Origin: Firm-04 sp964392175
Lineage (GTDB): Bacteria; Bacillota; Clostridia; Oscillospirales; Ruminococcaceae
DNA: 64,000 bases
Direction: 5' to 3'
Assembly (NCBI GenBank): GCA_964392175.1
Contig: CAYMOJ010000004.1
Span: forward strand, 27,572 to 91,571
Each line of letters begins with the position of its first letter. The stretch's first letter is position 1. The notes under the pieces are model-generated. The model was not told the DNA's origin and did no database searches. It saw only the letters and a list, made by a program, of their open reading frames with translations. Positions 8,710 to 17,163 of the stretch are shown here, piece after piece. Made by a program: the position numbers and the translations under genes.

Positions 8710-9637
8710 GAGGTTCACCAACCTTTTCCACAAAGATCTCATGCAGGCTTGGTTCTCGCAATGCGAAGGTAACCAGTGGAATGCCATCGTTGACAAGCTG
8801 CCGTAGCAATGCATTTGCCTGCGCCTCACCGGTAACTTTGCATTGGTAGGTATATCCCACACGGGAAAGCAGCTTGATCTCTGTGGCTGCGATCTGCGGT
8901 GTGATTTCGGTTTCTGTTTTCATTTCCAGATGGATTCTGCCATAGCTTTTTTTGATCTCGGCAAGATTGCCCTGTAGCACCGTCTTGCTGCGATCCAGAA
9001 TGGTCAGATCGGTGCAAAATTCCTCAATGGTGGCCATCTGGTGGCTGGACATAATGATGTACTTGCCCTTGTCGATTTCCTCACGGATGACGCTTTTGAA
9101 CAAATCGGCATTGACAGGGTCAAGCCCCGAAAGCGGCTCATCCAAAATGATCAGTTCCGGGTCGCTGAGCAAGGATGCCATCAGCTGGATCTTTTGCTGA
9201 TTGCCCTTGGAAAGCTGATCTGCCTTTTTGGATTTGGCGGGAGTTCTGCCTTTTTTCGCCGCAGGGTATAAATATTCCTCCGCTTCCAGACGTTCTGCCC
9301 AGTAGCGGATGCGTTTTTTGGCTTCTGCGCCTGTTACCCCACGCAGCCCTGCAAAATACAGAAGCTGATCCATTAACGGTGCCTTTGGATACAGCCCTCG
9401 CTCCTCCGCAAGATAGCCCACATTGCAGGTTTCCACGGAAAGAGGCGTGTCATTCCACAGCACCCTGCCGCCATCCTTGGCAAGCATATTCAGCATCATG
9501 CGGATGGAAGTTGTTTTGCCCGCACCATTGGTGCCCAGCAATGCGTATACACCGGGCTGCTGCATTGCAAAGCTCAGGTGATCCACAACCACCTTTTTAT
9601 CATAGCGTTTATACAATTCGGATACGATCAATCCCAT
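8696..9637 (-). CDS. ABC transporter ATP-binding protein (NatA-like)
   Basis: A 313-residue cytoplasmic ATPase that powers the two ABC-2 permeases encoded next to it. Walker A is GTNGAGKTT, the signature is LSKGNQQKI, Walker B is LIILDEPLSGLD and the switch histidine is in SSHQM. The extra C-terminal domain of about 80 residues is typical of NatA/drug-exporter ATPases. The start at 9637 has AGGAAG 9 nt upstream. First gene of a three-gene operon with its own promoter; no regulator gene is adjacent. Confidence 0.92.
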   Translation of the reverse strand: MGLIVSELYKRYDKKVVVDHLSFAMQQPGVYALLGTNGAGKTTSIRMMLNMLAKDGGRVLWNDTPLSVETCNVGYLAEERGLYPKAPLMDQLLYFAGLRGVTGAEAKKRIRYWAERLEAEEYLYPAAKKGRTPAKSKKADQLSKGNQQKIQLMASLLSDPELIILDEPLSGLDPVNADLFKSVIREEIDKGKYIIMSSHQMATIEEFCTDLTILDRSKTVLQGNLAEIKKSYGRIHLEMKTETEITPQIAATEIKLLSRVGYTYQCKVTGEAQANALLRQLVNDGIPLVTFALREPSLHEIFVEKVGEPHEAE

Positions 9638-9656
9638 GCTCTGTTTCTTCCTTTCC

Positions 9657-9672
9657 GATATCCGATGATATC
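9657..9672. promoter_or_regulatory. Palindromic operator candidate in the ABC operon leader
   Basis: Two GATATC boxes separated by CGAT form a 16-bp symmetric element just downstream of the -10 box at 9679-9684, where a repressor could block transcription. The role is inferred from position only. Confidence 0.35.
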
Positions 9673-9678
9673 CCTAGT

Positions 9679-9707
9679 ATTATAGCACTTTTTCCGGTGC
9701 TTGTAAA
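9679..9707 (-). promoter_or_regulatory. Promoter of the ABC exporter operon
   Basis: On the minus strand, TTTACA (9702-9707) and TATAAT (9679-9684) with a 17-bp spacer, about 40 bp upstream of the ATPase start. Confidence 0.8.
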
Positions 9708-9815
9708 GTATGAAATCGATTGGGATTTTTGCGTAAAAAATCATGTGGAACGACATGAAATTCGGTGGAAAAACACGAATTTTTTGTGCAATACAGCATG
9801 ATTATTCTTGATATC

Positions 9816-9844
9816 TTGACAAAGAACGAAAAATATGGCATAAT
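9816..9844 (+). promoter_or_regulatory. Promoter of the COG2426 membrane protein gene
   Basis: TTGACA (9816-9821) and CATAAT (9839-9844) with a 17-bp spacer, about 30 bp before the start. It is divergent from the ABC operon promoter about 110 bp away. Confidence 0.8.
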
Positions 9845-9875
9845 GCTGTTAAAATGAAAAAATAGGAGTACTGTG

Positions 9876-10394
9876 ATGACCGAAGAACTTGCAAGAATAC
9901 TGACTGAGGCACTGGGGGGCTTCCCGCCTCTTGCTGTGGTGTTTATCATTTCCATGATTCCCATTCTGGAACTGCGCGGCGGTTTGATCGCTGCATCGTT
10001 GCTGGGTCTTGATATGTGGACTGCCGTGCTGTTCTGTATTTTGGGCAATGTGGTGCCCGTGCCGTTTATCCTGCTGTTTATTGAAAAGATCCTAAACTGG
10101 ATGAAGGGCTGCAAGGTCAAGCTGTTCAACCGGTTTGCCAACTGGTTGGAGGCAAGAGGCACCGGCGAGAAGGCTGCCAAGATCCGGAAATATGAATTCT
10201 GGGGGTTGGCACTGTTTGTGGGGATCCCATTGCCCGGTACCGGTGCGTGGACAGGCTGCCTGATTGCGGCACTGCTGCATATCGACAAGAAAAAAGCCAC
10301 CATTGCTACCCTTGTTGGAATTGTTATGGCATCTGTAATCATGTGCATCGTTTCTTACGGCGGGCTGCAAGCAATTATCAATCTTTTCGGCTAG
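9876..10394 (+). CDS. Small multidrug-export-type membrane protein (COG2426/PF06695)
   Basis: A 172-residue integral membrane protein matching the family named small multi-drug export protein. Typical features are an N-terminal membrane stretch with MIPILELRGG, a second with GNVVPVPFILLF, a polar loop rich in Lys/Arg and the C-terminal GIPLPGTGAWTG followed by two hydrophobic segments. The E-x-RGG and GTGAW motifs are family hallmarks. TAGGAG lies 7 nt before the ATG at 9876; a GTG directly before it is the alternative start. Own promoter and terminator. The export role comes from the family name only and is weakly established. Confidence 0.85.
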   Translation: MTEELARILTEALGGFPPLAVVFIISMIPILELRGGLIAASLLGLDMWTAVLFCILGNVVPVPFILLFIEKILNWMKGCKVKLFNRFANWLEARGTGEKAAKIRKYEFWGLALFVGIPLPGTGAWTGCLIAALLHIDKKKATIATLVGIVMASVIMCIVSYGGLQAIINLFG

Positions 10395-10410
10395 AAAACG
10401 AAGTTGCAAG

Positions 10411-10440
10411 CGGCATCGTGCAGGGTACGATGCCGTTTTC
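10411..10440 (+). terminator. Intrinsic terminator
   Basis: A 9-bp perfect stem (10411-10419 with 10427-10435) and a 7-nt loop followed by TTTTC, directly after the COG2426 gene. The stretch 10441-10617 up to dgt holds no convincing gene or promoter. Confidence 0.85.
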
Positions 10441-10617
10441 TGTTATGGAGGTCTAAACATCTGTTTTGTAGATGTTGCATGATGCGTGCTGCGATATCGC
10501 GGCATGAAATTGTGCTTTGTGACGAAATTTACAAAAAGATTCTTCGAAAAAAAGGAGAACAAGTGCATCCGATTGTATATTACTGTAGAAATACTTTTTC
10601 GGAAAGGTTGATGCTAC

Positions 10618-11610
10618 ATGACTGTCCGCGAAGAGCTGGAGATCCATGAGCTTGCAACGCTCAGCCGCTTTGCTTGCCCATCGGCGCAAGCCGTGCGCCC
10701 TGTGCGGGAGGAAAAATGCCCCTATCGCACCGAATTTCAACGAGATCGTGACCGTATCCTGCACTGTTCTTCCTTTCGACGCCTGAAGCGTAAAACGCAG
10801 GTGTTTTTATCCCCGGTGGGTGATCACTACCGCACCCGCCTGACCCATACGTTGGAGGTTGCACAGATCGCGCGTACCATTGCCCGTGCCATGCATATGA
10901 ACGAGGATCTGACTGAAGCCATTGCGTTAGGGCATGATCTGGGGCATTCACCCTTTGGTCACGCCGGTGAAGCAGCACTGGATCAGGTTTGCCCCCATGG
11001 CTACCGACATTATATGGAAAGCGTCCGCGTGGTGCATTATATCGAGAAGGACGGCAAAGGCTTGAATCTGACGAAGCAGGTGAAAAACGGCATTGCCTGC
11101 CATACCAACCGTATCGCCAATACCCGCGAGGGCAATATTGTGCGCGTGGCGGATCGCATTGCGTATATCAACCATGATATTGACGACGCCATACGCGGTG
11201 GCATCCTCTCTGAACAGGATCTGCCACGGGATTGCGTTGCAGTGCTGGGGGATTCCAAAAGCAAGCGGATCACAACCATGATCTCTTCCGTGATCGCCAA
11301 TGGGCCGGATGTCATCCGCATGACAACCGATATTCAACAGGCGCATGATGCTTTGCATTGCTTTCTCTCCGATCATGTCTATCTGCATTCAGCGGCAAAG
11401 ATCGAAGAGCCGAAGGCACAGGCGTTGGTGATTCGCCTGTATACGCACTTTATCAAGCATATCGATGCGCTGCCCAAGGCGTACCGGATGATCGCTGAAC
11501 GATTTGATATCGACCGCGCCGTGTGTGATTATATCGCAGGCATGAGCGATGATTTTGCCATTCGTACGTATGAGCGTTTGTTTGTGCCCCGTTGCTGGGA
11601 TGTTCGATGA
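10618..11610 (+). CDS. dgt: Deoxyguanosinetriphosphate triphosphohydrolase-like protein
   Basis: A 330-residue HD-domain phosphohydrolase that splits dGTP (and possibly other dNTPs) to deoxynucleoside and triphosphate, so it adjusts dNTP pools. The metal-binding set is visible: His77 in RLTHTLEV, His106-Asp107 in GHDLGHSPFGH with His110 and His115, and Asp in VRVADRIAYINHDIDD. The length fits the shorter clostridial form. A weak AAAGG lies before the ATG at 10618. It stands directly upstream of dnaG (27-bp gap), the conserved dgt-dnaG-sigA order of many Clostridia, so it is probably the first gene of that operon. Confidence 0.93.
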   Translation: MTVREELEIHELATLSRFACPSAQAVRPVREEKCPYRTEFQRDRDRILHCSSFRRLKRKTQVFLSPVGDHYRTRLTHTLEVAQIARTIARAMHMNEDLTEAIALGHDLGHSPFGHAGEAALDQVCPHGYRHYMESVRVVHYIEKDGKGLNLTKQVKNGIACHTNRIANTREGNIVRVADRIAYINHDIDDAIRGGILSEQDLPRDCVAVLGDSKSKRITTMISSVIANGPDVIRMTTDIQQAHDALHCFLSDHVYLHSAAKIEEPKAQALVIRLYTHFIKHIDALPKAYRMIAERFDIDRAVCDYIAGMSDDFAIRTYERLFVPRCWDVR

Positions 11611-11637
11611 GAGATCCGATTCTTCGCCGAAAGGTAG

Positions 11638-13401
11638 GTGAGCAATCTGTTACCGCAGGAATTTTTATATCAGTTGAAGCAGGCAAACCCCATTGAAAAC
11701 GTGATGAGCGCGTATGTGCAGCTGGAAAAGGCAGGGGGACTGCTCAAATGTCGCTGCCCGTTTCATTCCGAGAAAACGCCATCCTGTATGGTGTATGCCG
11801 GTACGCAGGATCCCCACTTCTATTGCTTCGGCTGCCATGCAGGCGGCGATGTGATCACTTTTTTGATGAAGATCGAGGGGCTGACCTATATGGAGGCGGT
11901 GGAGCGACTTGCACAGAATGCCGGGCTGCCATTGCCACAGCAGGAGGACGATCATGGCGAGAGCCGCCGCAGAAACCGCTTGCTGGAACTCAACCGCAGT
12001 GCCGCACAGTTTTATTACAGGCAGCTTTGTGGCGAGGATAAACGCGGCTTGCAGTATCTGGCAAAGCGTAAAATGACACCGCAAATCATTAAAAAGTTCG
12101 GGCTTGGATACGCAAACGGCAATTGGGATGCACTGCAAAAAGCCATGCACGCCGAGGGCTTTACCGATGCAGAACTGCTGGATGCCAACCTTTGCAGCCG
12201 TTCTCAAAAAAACGGCGGTGTGTATGATCGCTTCCGCAACCGCGTGATCTTCCCGATTTTCGACCTCAAGGGCAGCATCATTGCCTTTGGCGGACGCACC
12301 ATTGAACCGGACGGAGAACCGAAATATCTCAACTCCTCAGATACTGCCGTGTTCAAAAAAGGGCGCAATCTGTTTGCGATGCAGTTTGCAAAAAAATCAC
12401 AGTCCAAGCGGCTGATTTTGGCTGAAGGCTATATGGATGTGATCTCCATTCATCAGGCAGGCTTTGAAAACGTGGTGGCTTCTTTGGGCACCGCGCTGAC
12501 CCCCGAACAGTGCCGTCTGATGCGCCAATACTGCGAGGAAGTCGTCATTGCCTATGATAGCGATACAGCAGGGCGTAGCGCAACCACAAAGGCAGTGAAT
12601 CTGCTGCGCGCTGTGGGGATTCAGCCACGCATACTGCATATGAAGGACGCCAAAGACCCCGATGAATACATCAGGAAATTTGGCGCAGGGCAGTTTCGGC
12701 TACTGCTGGAAGAAGCCGATGACGCGGTCAAATATGCGCTGGAGCATTGCAAGGACGGCATTGATGTGACCGCCGTGGACGGCAAGATCACCATGATGCA
12801 GAAAGCCGTCTCTGTACTGGCAGATGTGGAAAATACGATGCAGCGCGAGATTTATCTTTCCGATCTTGCAAGGCAGCAGGAGATCGACCCTGCGGTGCTG
12901 AAGGAGCAGGTGGCAAGAGAGCTTCGCATACGACGAGGGCGCGAGAAAAAACAGGCATGGCGCGCCGCGGTCAATCAGCCACAGATGCGTGACCCTGTGA
13001 ATCCGACAGCGGTGGGCAATCGGAAATCTGCAAAGGCAGAGGAGCTGATCTTGTGTTACCTGTTCCGCCACCCGGATGCCATGGAGGAGATCGCAAAGCA
13101 GATCGCCCCGGAGCAGTTTGTCACGGAATTATACGCCCGCGCCTATGCGGTGTATTTGCAGGAAATGCCGGCACTTTCGGCATTTACCTTCTCCATATTT
13201 TCAGGGAGCTTTTCAGCCAATGAGATGGGCGCGTTAACAGGCATTTCCGCGCGATACGAGGAGATCGATATCTCCCTCGCCTCGGTGTATGATGCCATTG
13301 ATGTGCTGCTTTCGCACCACGAGGATGCCCCAAGCGGCGACGGCATCTCTGATGATGATTTCCGCGCGTTGTTTGAAAGAAAAAGGAAGCAAAAAGGCTG
13401 A
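11638..13401 (+). CDS. dnaG: DNA primase
   Basis: A 587-residue primase that lays down RNA primers at the replication fork with DnaB helicase. The N-terminal CHC2 zinc finger is complete: Cys40, His43, Cys63 and Cys66 (CPFHSEKTPS, YCFGCHAGGD). The catalytic core has the TOPRIM motifs AEGYMD near residue 264 and AYDSDTAG. The C-terminal part (about 450-587) fits the helicase-interacting domain. The start is uncertain: the GTG at 11638 overlaps a purine-rich AAAGGTAGGTG, and no ATG lies nearby. It follows dgt and precedes two sigma factor genes, as in the classic macromolecular-synthesis operon. Confidence 0.96.
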   Translation: MSNLLPQEFLYQLKQANPIENVMSAYVQLEKAGGLLKCRCPFHSEKTPSCMVYAGTQDPHFYCFGCHAGGDVITFLMKIEGLTYMEAVERLAQNAGLPLPQQEDDHGESRRRNRLLELNRSAAQFYYRQLCGEDKRGLQYLAKRKMTPQIIKKFGLGYANGNWDALQKAMHAEGFTDAELLDANLCSRSQKNGGVYDRFRNRVIFPIFDLKGSIIAFGGRTIEPDGEPKYLNSSDTAVFKKGRNLFAMQFAKKSQSKRLILAEGYMDVISIHQAGFENVVASLGTALTPEQCRLMRQYCEEVVIAYDSDTAGRSATTKAVNLLRAVGIQPRILHMKDAKDPDEYIRKFGAGQFRLLLEEADDAVKYALEHCKDGIDVTAVDGKITMMQKAVSVLADVENTMQREIYLSDLARQQEIDPAVLKEQVARELRIRRGREKKQAWRAAVNQPQMRDPVNPTAVGNRKSAKAEELILCYLFRHPDAMEEIAKQIAPEQFVTELYARAYAVYLQEMPALSAFTFSIFSGSFSANEMGALTGISARYEEIDISLASVYDAIDVLLSHHEDAPSGDGISDDDFRALFERKRKQKG

Positions 13402-13479
13402 TGCCTATGGGTATGCATCGTGCATACATTGTGTATGCTATCAAAACAAAAAGGAATCATAAATAAAGGAGGATTTTCC

Positions 13480-14556
13480 ATGTCGAGTGAAAAAAATCGT
13501 TGCCAGATGCTACTGGATAAAGCCAAAAAAAGCGGCAGGGTCTCTATGCGAGAGATGAATGACGCGTTTGAGATCACCGGATTTGACCCCGAGCAGATCG
13601 ATCATTTTTATGAATCCTGTAGTGCCATGTCGATCGAGATCATTGATGACTATACCGGCGATGAGTCTGCACTGGATATCGACAATGATCTGGGGAATGA
13701 TCTTGAGTATGCGATGGCAAACGAAAACATCAGCATCGATGACCCCGTGAAGATTTACCTGAAGGAGATCGGCAATGTGCCACTGCTGACCGCCGAGGAG
13801 GAAACACAACTCGCACAGCGTATGCGCGCAGGGGATGCCAATGCCAAAAAACGCCTGATTGAAGCCAATCTGCGCCTTGTGGTCAGCATTGCGAAACGGT
13901 ATGTGGGCAGAGGGATGCAGTTTTTGGATCTGATTCAGGAGGGAAATCTGGGGCTGATTAAGGCAGTGGAAAAATTCGATTACACCAAGGGCTTTAAGTT
14001 TGCAACCTATGCCACATGGTGGATCCGTCAGGCGATTACCAGGGCCATTGCAGATCAGGCAAGAACCATTCGTATCCCCGTGCATATGGTGGAAACCATC
14101 TCGAAAGTGAAGAAGATCTCTGCACAATTGCTGCACGAAAACGGCAGAGATGCCACGCCGGAGGAGATCGCAGAGCGCATTGATATGCCCGTGGAAAAGG
14201 TGCGTGAGATCATGCGCATTGCTTACGACCCCGTTTCTCTGGAAACCCCTGTGGGCGAGGAGGATGACAGCCATCTGGGCGATTTTATCCCCGATGATCA
14301 GGCGATCGACCCCGTGGAGGCTGTTTCCAACAGCCTGTTGAAAGAAGAACTGGATAAATTGCTGGGGACGCTTACCGAGCGCGAGGCAGCTGTGCTGCGG
14401 ATGCGCTTTGGCTTGACGGATGGACAAGCCCATACGCTGGAAGAGGTCGGCGCTGCATTCGAAGTCACCAGGGAGCGCATTCGTCAGATCGAGGCGAAGG
14501 CGATGCGAAAGATCCGCGTGAAACGTCAGAGATTTTTAAGCGGTTACCATGGTTGA
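13480..14556 (+). CDS. RNA polymerase primary-type sigma factor, paralogue 1 (altered C-terminus)
   Basis: A 358-residue sigma-70 of the RpoD/SigA class. Region 1.2 starts at DPVKIYLKEIG, the region 2 core is complete (KRYVGRGMQFLDLIQEGN; FATYATWWIRQAI for -10 recognition), followed by region 3 and region 4 with TRERIRQIEAKA. After that helix the usual LRKLRHPSRSKKVRDYL tail is replaced by MRKIRVKRQRF and a short unrelated end. The start at 13480 follows AAAGGAGG. It lies 78 bp after dnaG and 66 bp before a second SigA-type gene, so this is a tandem duplication. The -10 and -35 recognition helices are nearly identical to paralogue 2, so similar promoters are expected; its distinct role is unknown. 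Confidence 0.93.
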   Translation: MSSEKNRCQMLLDKAKKSGRVSMREMNDAFEITGFDPEQIDHFYESCSAMSIEIIDDYTGDESALDIDNDLGNDLEYAMANENISIDDPVKIYLKEIGNVPLLTAEEETQLAQRMRAGDANAKKRLIEANLRLVVSIAKRYVGRGMQFLDLIQEGNLGLIKAVEKFDYTKGFKFATYATWWIRQAITRAIADQARTIRIPVHMVETISKVKKISAQLLHENGRDATPEEIAERIDMPVEKVREIMRIAYDPVSLETPVGEEDDSHLGDFIPDDQAIDPVEAVSNSLLKEELDKLLGTLTEREAAVLRMRFGLTDGQAHTLEEVGAAFEVTRERIRQIEAKAMRKIRVKRQRFLSGYHG

Positions 14557-14622
14557 TCGATTACCATGACAAATATCACAAAGAATTACAACACGGCATA
14601 CGTGCAACAGGAGGTTAATTTC

Positions 14623-15723
14623 ATGTCCGCTGAAAAAAATCAATGCGAGCTACTGCTCGAAAAAGCCAAAGTGACCGGTCGGGTTTCCATGATGGAAATC
14701 AACCGCGCTTTTGAAGAATCGGAAGCATCTTCTAACCAGATTGAACAGTTTTATGAAACGCTCACTGCAATGAACGCGCAGATCGTGGATGATTACATTC
14801 CCGATGATGACGATGACGATGACATTTCTATGGATTCGGTGATACAGGCTTCTTCCGTCGATGAGATGGAGCAGGCACTTTCTACCGAAGGGATCTCGGT
14901 GGATGACCCCGTGAAGATCTACCTGAAAGAGATCGGTACCGTGCCGCTACTGACCGCTGAAGAGGAGATGGAGCTTGCAAAGCTTGTACTGACCGGTGAT
15001 CCTGCCGCAAAACGTCGCCTGACAGAGGCAAACCTCCGTTTGGTGGTCAGCATCGCAAAAAAATATGCGGGCAGGGGATTGCAATTTCTGGATCTCATCC
15101 AGGAAGGCAATATGGGTCTGATCAAGGCGGTGGAAAAATTCGATTATACCAAGGGATTTAAGTTTTCTACCTACGCCACATGGTGGATTCGCCAAGCCAT
15201 TACCAGAGCCATTGCAGATCAGGCAAGAACCATTCGCATTCCCGTACATATGGTGGAAACCATCACCCGTGTAAAGAAGATCTCCAGCCGGATCCTGCAC
15301 GAAACAGGCAAGGATGCCACCCCCGAGGAGATCGCCGGCGAACTGAATATGCCCTTGGATAAGGTGCGTGAGATCATGCGCATTGCCCAGGATCCCGTAT
15401 CGCTGGAAACGCCCATCGGTGAGGAGGAGGACAGCCATCTGGGTGATTTTATCCCCGATGAGCAGGCACTTGCCCCGACAGAGGCAGCGGTCAATCTCAT
15501 GCTGCGGGAACAGCTCGATGAGGTGCTGAACACCTTGACGGAGCGGGAGGCGGCTGTGCTGCGGATGCGCTTTGGACTGTACGATGGTAGAGCCAGAACC
15601 CTCGAAGAGGTGGGCAAGGCGTTTGATGTCACCAGGGAGCGCATTCGCCAGATTGAGGCAAAGGCACTGCGCAAGCTGCGTCACCCAAGCAGAAGCAAAA
15701 AGGTCAGAGATTATCTGGAATAA
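14623..15723 (+). CDS. sigA: RNA polymerase primary sigma factor (SigA), paralogue 2
   Basis: A 366-residue RpoD/SigA with all conserved regions: region 1.2 (DPVKIYLKEIG), region 2 (GRGLQFLDLIQEGN, FSTYATWWIRQAI), region 3, and region 4.2 ending in the canonical LRKLRHPSRSKKVRDYLE. That intact tail makes it the better candidate for the housekeeping factor. A run of seven Asp lies near residue 60, within region 1.1. The start at 14623 follows ACAGGAGG. It is the last gene of the dgt-dnaG-sigma cluster and is followed by a strong terminator. Upstream in-frame residues were not included because the RBS sits there. Confidence 0.95.
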   Translation: MSAEKNQCELLLEKAKVTGRVSMMEINRAFEESEASSNQIEQFYETLTAMNAQIVDDYIPDDDDDDDISMDSVIQASSVDEMEQALSTEGISVDDPVKIYLKEIGTVPLLTAEEEMELAKLVLTGDPAAKRRLTEANLRLVVSIAKKYAGRGLQFLDLIQEGNMGLIKAVEKFDYTKGFKFSTYATWWIRQAITRAIADQARTIRIPVHMVETITRVKKISSRILHETGKDATPEEIAGELNMPLDKVREIMRIAQDPVSLETPIGEEEDSHLGDFIPDEQALAPTEAAVNLMLREQLDEVLNTLTEREAAVLRMRFGLYDGRARTLEEVGKAFDVTRERIRQIEAKALRKLRHPSRSKKVRDYLE

Positions 15724-15758
15724 TCTGATTATTTCATAATCTGATTATTTCGTAATCT
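15722..15758. repeat. Short tandem repeat after sigA
   Basis: Two 16-bp units (15722-15737 and 15738-15753), AATCTGATTATTTCAT and AATCTGATTATTTCGT, plus a partial third AATCT. The first unit overlaps the sigA stop codon. Probably a replication-slippage product. Confidence 0.8.
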
Positions 15759-15775
15759 ATGACACACACAAAACA

Positions 15776-15813
15776 AAAGCGGCAGGGAGAGCGTATTCTC
15801 CTTGCCGCTTTCG
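15776..15813. terminator. Bidirectional terminator between sigA and the nad operon
   Basis: A 15-bp stem (15776-15790 with 15797-15811) rich in GC, flanked by A and T runs, between converging genes. Confidence 0.88.
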
Positions 15814-15855
15814 TTGATGAAAAGCATTCTGTAGGGTTGCGATGCACTTTGCCGC

Positions 15856-17163
15856 TCAGCTGACCAGCAGCCCCAGTACGCCAAACTGACAGGCAGTTTC
15901 GCCCTCCTTGCATTGGATCGTAACCGTGTGCGTTGCCTTTGTATCGGATGTGTAAACCTCTGCGGCTTCTGCGTAGTTGCCCCAGCCATCCGCAAAATTG
16001 CCATCCAGCGTATCGGCAAGCTGCCCATCGACATAGACCGCATATTTGCCGCTTTTGCCATCTATGGTGCGGTAGTACAGAATGCCGATGTTGCGTGCAT
16101 CCACCGTAAAGGTCAGCGAAGCACCGGCTTCGGTTGCCTGCCAGCCGGAGGGAAACTGATACATCAGATCCGCCTCTGCAAAGCCGGTATTTTCCGTGGG
16201 TGTGATTTCCTTGCTGTTGAGCAGTTCTGCCTCCGCGTAGCAGTCTGCTGTGACAGGCTCTGCGGTAAAGCTGAGATCGCCGGTGTCAATGGTATCCAGC
16301 TGTGCGTACACAGAGTTGTAATAATTCCACAGCAGTTCCCCCACAATGCCATGGCCGTTGGAGTTGGGGTGAATGTTATCCGCAGCGATATCTGTCCAGG
16401 TAAAGGTGCCCTTCTCGATCTCCGGCATCACCGCCTGCTGATAGCTGAGCATGGGCAGATCATACGCTTCGCCGATCTTTTTGTGAGTCTCCGCAAGGGT
16501 GGTGTTGTTTTCCTGGCACATAAACAGCAAAATCACAGCGGGTTGATTCTCCGCATTCAGGATCTTGCGCACAAGGCTGTCATATGTACCAAGATTGAAT
16601 GCAGCGTCGGTATCGTTGACGGAAAACTCCACAACCACCACATCGGGGTTCTGCGCCAACAGATCCTCTGCCACACGGTGCACGCCGATATAGCTGCCCG
16701 TTGCACCAATGCCGGCATTGACGAAGTTCAGGCCGCTGCATTGCGGGAACGCCTCTGCCCACCATTTGGTGTTTAAGAAGGCATAATTTTCCTGGCTGGA
16801 CGATGCACTGGAGCCTTGCGTGATAGAACCGCCGATCACACCGATGGTCACAGGTTTGCCGCTTTCCGCACGCTGCATTGCTGCTGCAAGCCTTGCGCGA
16901 TTGCCCTGACTGATCACCGCGCGCTTGCACATATCCTCGTTGGTGTAGCCCAGATTGAGCGTAGGCAGGTTGAGGGATGGGTCAGCAGCCACCCATGTGG
17001 TATCCGTGGTGGGCGAGGTTGTCGTTGTTGCCTCTGTGGTATCGGAAGTGCTTTGCAAATCTGCGGTAGAATCGTTCATGGAAGCCTCCTCACAGCCTGC
17101 GAAGCCGCACAGCATTGCCGCTGCACAGCAGATTGCTGTCAATTTTTTAGAAAAATCGTTCAT
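15856..17163 (-). CDS. SGNH/GDSL-family esterase-like lipoprotein
   Basis: A 435-residue secreted lipoprotein with lipobox Cys24 (LCGFAGC) and a Thr-rich linker. The SGNH hydrolase domain (about 75-290) shows the nucleophile block IGGSITQG, the glycine block NAGIGATGS, the Asn block VEFSVNDTD and the catalytic Asp/His block DNIHPNSNGH. The C-terminal 125 residues look like a beta-sandwich, probably carbohydrate-binding. Such proteins usually remove acetyl groups from polysaccharides; the substrate here is inferred from the lignocellulolytic context. Start at 17163 with AGGAGG upstream; its first codon overlaps the nadC stop by 4 bp, so it is co-translated with NAD synthesis genes, an odd pairing. 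Confidence 0.85.
   Translation of the reverse strand: MNDFSKKLTAICCAAAMLCGFAGCEEASMNDSTADLQSTSDTTEATTTTSPTTDTTWVAADPSLNLPTLNLGYTNEDMCKRAVISQGNRARLAAAMQRAESGKPVTIGVIGGSITQGSSASSSQENYAFLNTKWWAEAFPQCSGLNFVNAGIGATGSYIGVHRVAEDLLAQNPDVVVVEFSVNDTDAAFNLGTYDSLVRKILNAENQPAVILLFMCQENNTTLAETHKKIGEAYDLPMLSYQQAVMPEIEKGTFTWTDIAADNIHPNSNGHGIVGELLWNYYNSVYAQLDTIDTGDLSFTAEPVTADCYAEAELLNSKEITPTENTGFAEADLMYQFPSGWQATEAGASLTFTVDARNIGILYYRTIDGKSGKYAVYVDGQLADTLDGNFADGWGNYAEAAEVYTSDTKATHTVTIQCKEGETACQFGVLGLLVS

Noticed and set aside
10404..10649. Short plus-strand ORFs between the COG2426 gene and dgt
   Set aside because: They have no convincing RBS or conserved features and overlap a terminator and the dgt start.
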